This document shows, in pieces, positions 1 through 8,844 of a stretch of 64,000 bases of DNA (positions within the stretch are counted from its first letter, which is position 1; each line of letters opens with the position of its first letter). The position numbers were made by a program, and so were the translations under genes. The notes beneath the pieces are model-generated. The model saw only the letters and a program-made list of their open reading frames with translations. It was not told where the DNA came from and searched no databases. Origin of the DNA: Anthostomella pinea (taxonomy: Eukaryota > Ascomycota > Sordariomycetes > Xylariales > Xylariaceae). The stretch spans positions 3,100,001 through 3,164,000 of the forward strand of contig CAUWAG010000006.1 in NCBI GenBank assembly GCA_963556695.1, written 5' to 3'.

Positions 1-46
1 GAGGCTCGGAATGGTTTTGCATTATTCGTCTAGTCTGTCTTTGCGT

Positions 47-138
47 GGCCGTATAGCGCAATGGTCAAATGCGCCTGGTTGTGTTCTCGTTTGTGCGGTG
101 GGCAACGAGAACAAGTGGGTTCGAATCCTGCTATGGCC
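47..138 (+). other. tRNA-like SINE head with pol III A and B boxes
   Basis: The 7-bp acceptor stem GGCCGTA (47-53) pairs with TATGGCC (132-138, one G-T pair). The D stem is GCGC (56-59 with 71-74), and the T arm is GTGGG/CCTGC (115-131) around TTCGAAT. An A-box-like sequence lies at 54-64 and a perfect B box, GGTTCGAATCC, at 118-128. The anticodon region (75-114) is about 17 nt too long and contains a strong hairpin, GTTCTCGTT/AACGAGAAC, so either an intron-like insertion or drift has spoiled the anticodon arm. No anticodon can be assigned. Because the SINE target duplication abuts base 47, I read this as the element's promoter head and not as a functional tRNA gene. Confidence 0.75.
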
Positions 139-417
139 CCCTTTCTGACCCGGCTTGTGCGAGTCGATAACCAGCACACGACAATGGAAAGGCCCCATTT
201 TATCGCAGAGCCCGATAGCCAAGCAGCTTGTCTCCACAATACCCACTCCTGCGAGGTTTTCCCCCTTGTGGTTTCCCTCGCCAGCAGATAACAAACACCT
301 ACTCCACCCACCAATGCGACATATATCGAACGGCTACTAGAACGATATATACACCAGAGAACTGAGGTTCACTGGGTCGCTTTGTCACTAGATAGGAGGT
401 TTTTCTGACGGAATCGT

Positions 418-429
418 GCTTGGGTATTG
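418..429. repeat. Target-site duplication of the LINE (left copy)
   Basis: GCTTGGGTATTG occurs here, just beyond the LINE (CAAA)n tail, and again at 6069-6080 just beyond its 5' end. The exact 12-bp match fixes both ends of the LINE. Confidence 0.88.
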
Positions 430-624
430 TTTTGTTTGTTTGTTTTGTATTTAACGTGGGGGTAGCTCCTCAGTAGTGCAAACCACGCCTCCCAGAGCCT
501 CTGCATCGCAGGGTTGTGGAGGTCTCAAGATAATAAGTACAGTCAGTCCCGCTCACGGGCCCATCCCCGTTGTTGCGGCGGTATGACCTTGGGGTCATCC
601 ATCTGGTCCTTCAAGGAAGGCTAT

Positions 625-3600
625 CTATCGGGGGCAGATTGTTGAAAAGAACTTGCTCTTCTCCACGAATTTTGCCCATTCTGTGCTCCTCTCCCCTAAG
701 TATTGTAAACAAGCTGCCCTAGGCGAATGCCTAGGCAGTAGCCGATTTTTCCCCAGTCTCTTACAAAAGAAAATGTGTTGTGGTGTTTTCTTCTCACCAC
801 AGCTGCAGTGATCATTTGAATCTGTGTGCCCAAAGCGTTCATGGTATCTGGCAAAGTCGCCATGTCCAGATCTGGCCGCTAGAAGTCTGTGTAAAGTACT
901 CCTCTTAAAAGATATAAGGTCTCTTTCAGTTACTGCATGTGAGTATACTTCTTGATACCTAGATTCTGATTGGTCTTTCCACCATTGGTTGAACTCTTTC
1001 TTGCCCTGTCTTTTGAGATCTCTCTTGACCCAAGAGATTGTAGGAAGATTTGTTGTGTCTGTTTCCAGCATGGCACCCTCTTTTGCTAGTGTGTCGGCAG
1101 CTTCGTTGCCATCAATATCTCTGTGTCCAGGAATCCATTTGACGGTCACTCCAGGAGTGTGTGCTGTGGCAAGTTCTTGAAATCGTAGAAAAATGTTTTG
1201 TGATGTCTCGGGTGGAGTCCCATTGAGCCCATCTACCACTGACGTGTTGTCCAGGCAGACATATAGCTGTTTTCCGTGTCCAATTGCCCTGGCTGCTGCA
1301 AGACCTTGGAGAGCACCATGGACTTCAGCATCTACTACTTCTGCTTGTAGAAGTCTGCCCCTTCCCCGGTATACTTCTTGTGTAGTGCCGCCTTTCCTGA
1401 TGGTATAACCCCATCCAGTGCGGATTGTGCCTTGGTCATCCAACTGTGATCCATCTGAGTAGATGACAAGGTCAGTGTTCACGTTTCTCTCTTGTAACCA
1501 TTGCTTGAAGAGCTCTGTTTCTTTGTCTTTGTCTTTGCGGATTGGGCGCTTCTTCCATGATGGCCTGGTAAGTATTGGTCTCTGGAAGTCAGGGACTAGC
1601 TGGAAGCTTCTTTGTAGCCTTGTTGGATCCTTGCGAGCTTGTATTTGGAGCCTGCCAACCAGAGGGTGTCTCTGATCTATTCGTCCTAGTCGGAGGCCGT
1701 GACGTCGTCTTATTGACTCTGCAAGAACTCCTGCTGGGGGAATCTGCGATTCAAAGTGTAAGATATGTCCAGGGTGTGTTTTCCAGACTGGCAAGATAGC
1801 CCTGATCGCCGTTCGTAGTACGGCATCTATTGTTCCAAGAAGCCCCTTAATGCGACATGCTGATGTCTCACCTAAGCTCCCAGTTTTCTCGATTCCTGGG
1901 TACCAGGCCTCCAGGCCATGTGTGAGAATAGGAATAACACAAGCTTTCACAGCCCTCTTGGTTGACTTTACTGGAAGTCCTTTGACTGTGTTGCATAGTC
2001 CTCGAAGGTGATTTGCTACCCTACTAGCTTTCTTGGCCCAGTGAGAAACATGGTCTTTGAAGTTTAGTTTCCTATCCAGAAGGACACCTAGCCATCGCAT
2101 GGAATGCTTAGCTGTTTTGTTCATTGTTCCGTGGCAAACTGGGGGATTGTCTGAGTTCTTTTTCCGTGAGAAGTGCATGATCTCGGTTTTGTCGGGATCA
2201 AATTCAATAGCATTGTTATGTCCCCATTGGTTGAGCAAATGAAGGTTTTCAGAAGCCTCTGCAGCTGTTTCTTTAAGGTTCTTTCCAATGCAGAGTGTTG
2301 CTAGATCATCTGCATATCCAAAGCGTCTTCTTTTCATGCCAAGTCGGGCACAGATTGGCTCTGTATACAGCATGTAGAGGATTGGAGAGACTGGTGAGCC
2401 TTGTGGGAGCCCACAAGTGAGAGCTTTTATATCGGTCACAGTACCTTCAAACCGAACTCTTGCGGACCGCTCGGACATGAACGACTGGACCCATCTTATG
2501 AGAAAGCCTGGCCAGCCCTGTTCTCTCATGCGAACCACCAGCCGTCCCATTAGGGCAGCATCAAAGGCCCCTTTCACATCTGATGTGACTACCGTTGCAA
2601 CGAGGCCTTGGTCAAGGGCCTGCTCAATATCGTGTATGAGTGCAGCTACCAGGTCAGTGGCAGAGCGCTTTGGTAGAGCTCCAAAATGTTGTGGGGCTAG
2701 AATTCCAAGTTTGACAACAAACCAGGTAATTCTTTTCGCAATGAGTCGTTCTAGGCCCTTGCCAAGACATGACAGTAGCGATATTGGTCTGTAGGCCCTG
2801 GGATTGGAGTAGTCTTTCTTTCCTGGTTTTGGGATCATCACCACCTCAGCTACTTTGAATGGTTTAGGGTGGTGTCCAATCAGTAGGCAGGTCTGGAAAA
2901 GGGCTCTGATATGTTCACCAATGACTGGCCAGCAAGCTTTCAGAATCCGTACTGTGAGGGTATCTACTCCCGGGGAGTTGCTCTTGGTTCCTAAAGTGCA
3001 CCCTTCAGCCTCTTCCAGTCCGACGTGGTATTCAAGGGGGATGTGTGGCTTGGGTTGTACGATCTGAGCGGACCAGGGGTCGATGATATCGTTGTCTGAG
3101 GTACTTCGTTCAAGCGTGGCTGAGCGTAATGCATTTGCCTTGCTCTCTTGTGACTCGAATATTTGGTCTCCTATGATGATTGGAGGGGAACGCAATCCTG
3201 CTGATAACTTGTGCCAAGAGACGATTCTGTATAGGTCCTTTGGCTCAGTTGCTGAATTGATTAGAGTCTGCCAGTACTCTCTCCTAGCTTTCCGAACCAC
3301 GCCGCGAAATTCCTGTCGGGCTGAATTCCGTCCTTCTTGGCTTGTAGTCTGTTTGGAAAGGGCCCTGTATGTCTGAACAGCTGCTTTGCAGTCATCATTC
3401 CACCAAGCAGTGGGCCTAGATTGACGGGGCCTCTTGCCCACTGTCCTGATACAGCCTTGGATCATGTTGATCAGGCTTTGTGTAAAGGTGTCCACCTGGC
3501 CAGGGGATACACCCAGCCGGGGGAGTTCATGAATCCTGGTTTGGACATTATCTGCCAGCTCCTGTAGTTTATCGTCCGGTACTATCCAATGATTGGCCTT

Positions 3601-4317
3601 GGGTACTCGGTCCAGATCTCCCTGGATTGGAATGACTATTCGTAATGTCTCATGATCTGAGGTGCACTGAAGTGCATCATTGACTGAGGCTTCAGCCATG
3701 GGGACATCAGAGAACACCAGATCTAGTACATTTCCGTCATCATGTGTCGGGACATCTGGTTCAGAAATCAGATCCAGTCCGTGGTCTGCCATAGTTTGTG
3801 CAAGTATAGTACCACCATGATATCCTGGATTGCTTGAGTCCCAGGATGTGTCGCCAGCATTGAAATCTCCAGCTATAACGCAGCCAAAAGGTGGAGTCCA
3901 TACTTCCAGAATGTCATCCACTTCCTGTGGGTTGTCACATGGCCGGTAGACACTGGCAAATGTAATGCCTTGTACCTTGACCCAGGTGATGTCTCGTGTA
4001 GCATAGGGCCGAAGTTGATCCGCTTGAAGGTATTTTCTCACATAGATGAGAGATCTGGGCCGTGTACTGTCGCTGTCCCAGGAATCCACTGGGGAGTATA
4101 TATCGTAATTGGGGTGTGTCTTTACTCCCATTCTCCTGCCTGGTGGTATGCCAACCCAGGGCTCTTGCATCAGAATGATGTCTGCTTGTTCTCCTTTATA
4201 GTCAGCCAGATTGATGGCTAACTCTGTAGGGCCTGCACTCTTTTGTCCCCCTGCTGTATTCACAGAATGGATGACTAGATGCCCGTGTCGATGTGTTTCG
4301 TTTGATGTACCTAACAT
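625..4317 (-). CDS. LINE ORF2: endonuclease, reverse transcriptase, RNase H
   Basis: ORF2 encodes a 1230-aa polyprotein for target-primed reverse transcription. Residues ~15-230 form an APE-type endonuclease (QEPW near 51, GDFNAGD near 149-155, SDH near 224). Residues ~480-770 form the reverse transcriptase, with PRAYRPISLLS, SDVKGAFD, GLPQGSPVSP and the catalytic YADD at about 668-671. Residues ~950-1082 form RNase H, with all acidic residues visible (D955 in YSDGS, E998, D1023 in CLDNTS, D1075 in GNEAADT). A final Cys-His cluster (CSCGEKKTPQHIFFC) closes the protein. No key residue is missing, and the length is usual for the family. Translation probably depends on ORF1 because the ATG overlaps its stop. 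Confidence 0.95.
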   Translation of the reverse strand: MLGTSNETHRHGHLVIHSVNTAGGQKSAGPTELAINLADYKGEQADIILMQEPWVGIPPGRRMGVKTHPNYDIYSPVDSWDSDSTRPRSLIYVRKYLQADQLRPYATRDITWVKVQGITFASVYRPCDNPQEVDDILEVWTPPFGCVIAGDFNAGDTSWDSSNPGYHGGTILAQTMADHGLDLISEPDVPTHDDGNVLDLVFSDVPMAEASVNDALQCTSDHETLRIVIPIQGDLDRVPKANHWIVPDDKLQELADNVQTRIHELPRLGVSPGQVDTFTQSLINMIQGCIRTVGKRPRQSRPTAWWNDDCKAAVQTYRALSKQTTSQEGRNSARQEFRGVVRKARREYWQTLINSATEPKDLYRIVSWHKLSAGLRSPPIIIGDQIFESQESKANALRSATLERSTSDNDIIDPWSAQIVQPKPHIPLEYHVGLEEAEGCTLGTKSNSPGVDTLTVRILKACWPVIGEHIRALFQTCLLIGHHPKPFKVAEVVMIPKPGKKDYSNPRAYRPISLLSCLGKGLERLIAKRITWFVVKLGILAPQHFGALPKRSATDLVAALIHDIEQALDQGLVATVVTSDVKGAFDAALMGRLVVRMREQGWPGFLIRWVQSFMSERSARVRFEGTVTDIKALTCGLPQGSPVSPILYMLYTEPICARLGMKRRRFGYADDLATLCIGKNLKETAAEASENLHLLNQWGHNNAIEFDPDKTEIMHFSRKKNSDNPPVCHGTMNKTAKHSMRWLGVLLDRKLNFKDHVSHWAKKASRVANHLRGLCNTVKGLPVKSTKRAVKACVIPILTHGLEAWYPGIEKTGSLGETSACRIKGLLGTIDAVLRTAIRAILPVWKTHPGHILHFESQIPPAGVLAESIRRRHGLRLGRIDQRHPLVGRLQIQARKDPTRLQRSFQLVPDFQRPILTRPSWKKRPIRKDKDKETELFKQWLQERNVNTDLVIYSDGSQLDDQGTIRTGWGYTIRKGGTTQEVYRGRGRLLQAEVVDAEVHGALQGLAAARAIGHGKQLYVCLDNTSVVDGLNGTPPETSQNIFLRFQELATAHTPGVTVKWIPGHRDIDGNEAADTLAKEGAMLETDTTNLPTISWVKRDLKRQGKKEFNQWWKDQSESRYQEVYSHAVTERDLISFKRSTLHRLLAARSGHGDFARYHERFGHTDSNDHCSCGEKKTPQHIFFCKRLGKNRLLPRHSPRAACLQYLGERSTEWAKFVEKSKFFSTICPR

Positions 4318-5888
4318 TGACTGACAACAATGGTATCGGCATCTCTGGGATGAGTTGTATCTGTTGTGTCGATTTGCATTGTGGTGTCTTTGTTATTATT
4401 GCTAGGTGTTGACCCAGCTTGGTTTCTGCCTGCTTCGTTGAAGGCCTTGGATCTGGCTCTTTCTCCGGCTAGCCTTATTTCCTGGATTTGCTCCCATGTG
4501 TGCTTATGGATGGTACCTTTCACAACCTTGGGGCGGGCAGGGCATTTGTCGAAGTTGGCAGCATGAGGTCCTTTGCAGTTGACACACTTTGGGATTGGTT
4601 TTTCGCACTCTCCCTGGTGTACTGTGTCGGCGCAGTGTGCACATACTTGCTTTTCGCATCGGTAATTCCTACCATGGTATCTGAAGCAGCTTGCACACTG
4701 GTGAACCTTGGGGGTGTGTTGAATATGCCTTGAGGTCATTGAGTGGGCAAAAAGCGTGAATGGTTTCCTTGCTGCACTGGGCAGAGAGATTATCCATGTA
4801 GTTTCTGGATCAGAATCAATCGTGTTCTTTGAGAGTATGCACCTCAGAGGTCTGTCGCCTGTTTGGGCTTCAACTTCATCGGCAACAACAGTGTCAGTAA
4901 TATCGATTGTGAACCCTTCTGCACTGATGACCTTTCTTGGGCATCCATTGACCTTGTAATGATGCCAGACTGTGTGGGTCTCAATCTTTTGTGCCTTGAG
5001 AATGTCGGCAATTTCTTCTTGGAAAGCCAGAAGCTTAGCCTGAGTTGGCTTGTCCCTTGGGTGTAAGGTAAAACCAGAAGGACATCGTGTCACTTCTCTA
5101 AGCTCCTGAGGGTGGAGCTTAAGTCTTCTGTTCAGTGTAGACTTGATTCCATAAGGCTCTAGGTGGCTATTATCCATGCGGACAAAGACCCGGAGATCAT
5201 CCTGCTTCTTCTTCAGTTGGTTGGCAGTGATGAGGGCGCCAGGCTGTGTTTTCTTCATGGTAGTGTTGACTGTCCATGGATGCTGTCGTTGGCCAGAGGA
5301 GACAGCTTGGGCGAAGGTCATGGTGGGCTTCCCTATCCCTATCCCGCCAGGAGTGGTCTTTCTTTTGGGCAGATCTCGGGTTTCCAGCCACTCGTTCAGG
5401 CATTTGGAGAAGAAAGCGCTGAACTCCTTGGCATGAGAGTATAGTTCGGTTCCAGCTTTTTCCAGTGTCTTATCGACTGCTGCAGCACACTCTTGAAACA
5501 TTGTCATCCTGGCTTCATAGAGATGCTTGTCTTTAGCCAGTATTTTGGCTACTTGGTCCTGGCACTTTGAGGAAGAGACCTTGTTCCCTGTATTGCCTCC
5601 AATGGCTTGGTCTGTAGAGATTTCGTTTGATTGAGGTACTTCCATATCAATGATGCTGCTAGTATTAATATTTCGGGATTTTCCTTTCAGAGGGGAAACA
5701 ATGGTGAAGTCAGCCTCAGAGACTTGTGACGGGCTGCTGTTGATGTCGTCGAGCAGTGCCTGGCGGAGCTTGCTTGGGGTTGCCGGGCCATATGTTCTTT
5801 TAGGGACCGGGGATTTGAGCACGCCGCCAGTAGTCGTCTTTGGGACGGCCACTGGCGTATTTGGGGGCCTATCGTGAAGGGGTGCCAT
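4311..5888 (-). CDS. LINE ORF1, gag-like RNA-binding protein
   Basis: ORF1 encodes 525 aa that would coat the LINE transcript as a ribonucleoprotein. The N-terminal ~130 residues are Pro/Ser-rich. The C-terminal third (about 380-450) has three cysteine-histidine knuckles: CASCFRYHGRNYRC, CAHCADTVHQGEC and CVNCKGPHAANFDKC. These are nucleic-acid-binding motifs typical of ORF1 proteins of Tad-type LINEs. The stop codon (TAG, 4311-4313) overlaps the ATG of ORF2 in the 7-nt string ATGTTAG, which points to coupled termination and reinitiation for making ORF2. A decayed copy of the first ~150 codons lies at 30.9-31.4 kb. No frameshift or stop was seen, so this copy looks functional. Confidence 0.9.
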   Translation of the reverse strand: MAPLHDRPPNTPVAVPKTTTGGVLKSPVPKRTYGPATPSKLRQALLDDINSSPSQVSEADFTIVSPLKGKSRNINTSSIIDMEVPQSNEISTDQAIGGNTGNKVSSSKCQDQVAKILAKDKHLYEARMTMFQECAAAVDKTLEKAGTELYSHAKEFSAFFSKCLNEWLETRDLPKRKTTPGGIGIGKPTMTFAQAVSSGQRQHPWTVNTTMKKTQPGALITANQLKKKQDDLRVFVRMDNSHLEPYGIKSTLNRRLKLHPQELREVTRCPSGFTLHPRDKPTQAKLLAFQEEIADILKAQKIETHTVWHHYKVNGCPRKVISAEGFTIDITDTVVADEVEAQTGDRPLRCILSKNTIDSDPETTWIISLPSAARKPFTLFAHSMTSRHIQHTPKVHQCASCFRYHGRNYRCEKQVCAHCADTVHQGECEKPIPKCVNCKGPHAANFDKCPARPKVVKGTIHKHTWEQIQEIRLAGERARSKAFNEAGRNQAGSTPSNNNKDTTMQIDTTDTTHPRDADTIVVSQC

Positions 5889-6270
5889 CCAGCTTGTGAG
5901 AAAAATTTTCTGCGCCTTGGCAAGGATAGTCAGGTACTGAAATAAATGCCTGTTTTAGTGCAGATATAGAGGTTGCGCCCTAACAGCGGGGCGCCAAGAA
6001 AAATAGTTGTTTTTGGTAAGAGTGTGTCTGGAAACTCCGGGATCCCCAGCACAGGCTGGTGTTTGAGGGCTTGGGTATTGACTAAAACCATCTGAACACT
6101 ACAGATTGATACCGCTACAGCGAGGATAGGCTCGTGCGCGGATCTGAATGTATCTAATTTGACACCTCTACAACCTTGCGATGCAATGGCTCTGGGAGGC
6201 GTGGTTTGCACTACTGAGGAGCTACCCCCCACGTTAAATACAAAACAAACAAACAAACAAACAAACAAAC

Positions 6271-6285
6271 AGTCTGTCTTTGCGT
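6271..6285. repeat. Target-site duplication of the SINE (right copy)
   Basis: The 15-bp AGTCTGTCTTTGCGT directly follows the (CAAA)n tail of the SINE and is repeated exactly at 32-46, directly before its tRNA-like head. The match defines the SINE ends despite the 5.6-kb insertion between them. Confidence 0.9.
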
Positions 6286-6829
6286 CATTGTTGGTTCCTG
6301 AGGTAGACGGTCGACTCAACTTCATTTTTCCTACCTACCGTAATCAATACAATACAAATCCAAAAAGTCCCCACGTCACGCCTCGTAGTCTTCGTGTTTA
6401 CAACCCAGCAGATCGAGAGATAGTATTGATGTTGTGGAATCGATTCAGACTCTGCCGTCACCTTGAGCAAATTAACGAACCTATTTTCCCCTTTTTTTTT
6501 CGTTTCTTTTTCTTTTTTTCGTGTGTGTGTGTGTGTGTGGGGCGCATGGCTGAACTCTGTTCGCCTTCTCCCTCAACCTCAACGCCAATATGGCTCTAGC
6601 GAAACCTTCGTATAAGTCACGAGAGGCCTTTATGAGGACCAATCCTCAACCAGGAACCTCGCGAGAGTCTTCTCCACAAACCACACACAATCACACAAAT
6701 CAAATGTCTCCCACCATACGCAGCACTTATTCATGGAAAATGATACAATCTATCCGAGTCCCTGCCTCCCCTCACCACTCCGCCAACCATCCATGCCATC
6801 GCAGGACCGTGGGTTTATAAGTTTAATCC
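6286..6829. other. Intergenic, with homopolymer-T and GT tracts
   Basis: No convincing gene was seen. The stretch has a T-rich run at about 6488-6520 followed by a (GT)n microsatellite at about 6521-6538. From 6749 onward it matches 8186 onward, marking the right-hand (3' of gene) end of a ~1.4-kb tandem duplication. Confidence 0.6.
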
Positions 6830-7378
6830 CTACTCCCGATGTAGGTCCGACACCGAGGAAATCTCAGGATGCAGAGCCATGAGTTTCGCCACAAGGGCAG
6901 GGTCATTAGGTAGAGAATCCTGTGGTCTCTCCCGATGGAGCACGCCACCATGTTCCACCCCAAGCGGGTAAGGGTCAAGGTAAGCGATGAACCAGCACCT
7001 GTTGGGATAGGGATAATCTAGAGCCATGAACGGCCATTCCAGATCCATATGTGGCAGGTAAATCCATCGAAATACTTTTAGGTTGCCACAGCAAACCAAG
7101 ATGCGCGTCTCGGGGTCATCCGGAACAGCGCAGTTGAAGAGGTTTTCCTCCACGCCTAACGCTGGGTACGGGGGGGTTTTGATGATGAGGGCCATCCCGT
7201 AGGGGGACAGCATTAGACGCCAGTTGGGGTTGATTGCGCCTGGGATCTCGCATTCTCTATAGCCGAGTTCTGCGATTCTGTCCATTTCTGCTCTGGTCAC
7301 TTCGAACAGGAATCGCGGTCTTGGCGGTGGCTGGACTGGCCCGTGGCCATCGTTGCTGCTTCTTGAGGTATTGGCCAT
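6830..7378 (-). CDS. Hypothetical protein, 182 aa, intact copy of a tandem pair
   Basis: This is an uninterrupted single-exon ORF of 182 aa that I do not recognise. It has a Pro-rich N-terminus and then a compact aromatic-rich body, with WRLMLSPYG around residue 54 and WPFMALDYPYPNRCWF around 115-130. No signal peptide or membrane segment is evident. A decayed paralogue sits 1.44 kb downstream on the same strand (8233-8775), sharing the order of motifs (WRL, PRDPE, LPxM, PFM, ELHP), and even the flanking DNA is duplicated. The presence of a paralogue with alignable protein supports this being a real gene. Function is unknown. Confidence 0.6.
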   Translation of the reverse strand: MANTSRSSNDGHGPVQPPPRPRFLFEVTRAEMDRIAELGYRECEIPGAINPNWRLMLSPYGMALIIKTPPYPALGVEENLFNCAVPDDPETRILVCCGNLKVFRWIYLPHMDLEWPFMALDYPYPNRCWFIAYLDPYPLGVEHGGVLHRERPQDSLPNDPALVAKLMALHPEISSVSDLHRE

Positions 7379-8185
7379 GGTGCTAAACGGTGGGTTGCGG
7401 ATATTGGGCCTTAGGGATATGGTGTCGGGCGTGTCGGTAGTGTCGGGCAGTTGTGGGAGACTGTATGTAGGGGTTGTTTGCTAGGTCAAGGTGTGGTGAT
7501 GAAGTAAATAGAAGTCGCTCTATCGCACTGTTGTGCCTGCTTTATAGTTATGCTGCTCGAGGCCAGCTTATGCATTGAGCGTATTTGTCACTTACCCGGG
7601 GACAAAGGCCAGCAAGACACCCAGTCACTGGATATTGCACCAACAGCCCCTTGATTTCGCTATGAGACTCGAGGACAAGGGAGAATCAGTGTCGGTCTTA
7701 AGTACGTTACACGACTGACTTGAGAGCTATCTGGCATGTAACCTTAAGGCCAGGGCGAACTAAAAATCGAGTCGCTAGACATATCAAATCGCCAAAGCCC
7801 GAATACGATGGATCAGCATTGGATGCTAGCACAGTGTGGTATAGGCACGACGAAGAACGAGGATATAATCATAATTCGTAGGCACCACAAGCCTCACATC
7901 AAGCCGCGCAGTGACTGTAACGGATCATGAGACACGTAATTTTTTATATTTTTCTCGTCCGTGACTCTACCAACAAGAGTCCCTCCACACCAAAACAGAG
8001 CTTCCCATGAAACGAACGTAGAAACCACTTCGGCCCCCAATCCCACTTCTCCGATTGCTGCTCGATACATAGCACCGCAACAAGCGACCAGAAGCTCAAT
8101 CACGGCGAGCTAGTTGCAGGCAGAAAGCGTCTCCGAAACCCTCAAGTACCTCCTTCAGACGGTGATCGTTGCTCATCTAGGGTGA
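7379..8185. other. Upstream region of the 182-aa gene; no gene seen
   Basis: Intergenic DNA lies between the two tandem copies. Short antisense ORFs here show no family resemblance. The stretch probably contains the promoter of the intact minus-strand copy. Confidence 0.5.
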
Positions 8186-8232
8186 TACAATCTATCCGAG
8201 TCCGTGCTCTGCCTCACCACCCCGCCAACCAT

Positions 8233-8775
8233 TCATGCTGCAGCAGGCCCATAAGACTTCGAATTCGACTTTGGGGCAGCACCGGGATGAAGCTCAATGA
8301 TCTTTCTTCGAAGTAATGGATCCCGAGGTAGAGGCTGGCCCGGATAAAGGTGGCCACTGTGTCCGTTCTGGCCCCGGCCAATATGCATGTAGGTACGGAA
8401 CCACTCCGCGTCGACATGGCTCGCTCTCATGAAAGGTCACTCTGCCTCCATACGTGGTAGCTTGATGAAGTATTACCCGTAACTTTCGTGGGACGTATCT
8501 TGGATCAGGACGTCCATCTCGGGGTCTCTGGGAATCTCAGCGCTGAAGAGCCCTCCGGCTCCGATACGGAGTCTGAAGACGGGGATCGCCTCCCGATGGT
8601 TGATCGGCAAGCGCCAGTACGAGTGGTATTTTCCGGGGATGGTGCAATATCTGTCTGAGCACATGGGCAAGTCGTTGATATGGGCGAGTGTTACTGGCAC
8701 TGGCACGGGCTCCACATGGTGTTGAGAATGTTGTACTGGCGTAGGCCCTTGCGCGTGGCTCGATTTTCTGGACAT
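8233..8775 (-). pseudogene. Decayed tandem paralogue of the 182-aa hypothetical gene
   Basis: Reading the minus strand in one frame from the ATG at 8775 gives a protein that aligns with the intact copy at 6830-7378, with shared WRL, IPRDPE, LPRM, PFM and IELHPG segments. The frame is broken by a TAA at about 8473-8475 and a TGA at about 8433. The TGA replaces a Trp that the intact copy retains (TGG to TGA before PFM), and the TAA falls at or next to a second such Trp. No frameshift is needed for the alignment. The unit was therefore duplicated and one copy was inactivated by point mutation, as expected for RIP or simple loss of constraint. Confidence 0.65.
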
Positions 8776-8844
8776 TGTGTCAAACAGCGAGACGTTGGTG
8801 ACTCTGTTCAGACAGGGAGTGGTGAGTATTGGGTGTATTGGCAA

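Larger units (their letters stand above)
430..6068 (-). mobile_element. Full-length Tad-like LINE retrotransposon, apparently intact
   Basis: This is a non-LTR retrotransposon of about 5.64 kb with a 5' UTR (about 5889-6068), two intact overlapping ORFs, a 3' UTR (430-624) and a (CAAA)n tail at 430-446. It is flanked by a 12-bp direct repeat, GCTTGGGTATTG, at 418-429 and 6069-6080. It is inserted antisense inside a SINE whose 3' tail matches its own. ORF1 carries zinc knuckles; ORF2 carries endonuclease, reverse transcriptase and RNase H, the Tad/I-like layout of fungi. Base composition is normal and there are no in-frame stops, in sharp contrast to the decayed LINE at 40 kb. This suggests a recent insertion that escaped RIP and may still be able to move. 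Confidence 0.93.
47..6270 (+). mobile_element. SINE with tRNA-like head and LINE-like tail, split by a LINE
   Basis: The outer element consists of 47-429 plus 6081-6270, about 573 bp once the inserted LINE and one copy of its target duplication are removed. It is flanked by an exact 15-bp direct repeat (AGTCTGTCTTTGCGT) at 32-46 and 6271-6285, and it starts precisely at the first base of a tRNA-like acceptor stem. Its last ~90 bp before the (CAAA)n tail (about 6161-6270) match the 3' end of the neighbouring LINE with roughly seven differences. A tRNA-type pol III head, an unrelated body and a LINE-derived tail are the defining parts of a SINE. It encodes no protein and would depend on the LINE reverse transcriptase (inference). 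Fungal SINEs are known, but I do not recognise this one as a named family. Confidence 0.85.

Noticed and set aside
47..138. Functional tRNA gene
   Set aside because: The anticodon arm cannot be folded and the sequence starts exactly at a transposon target duplication, so it is treated as a SINE head.
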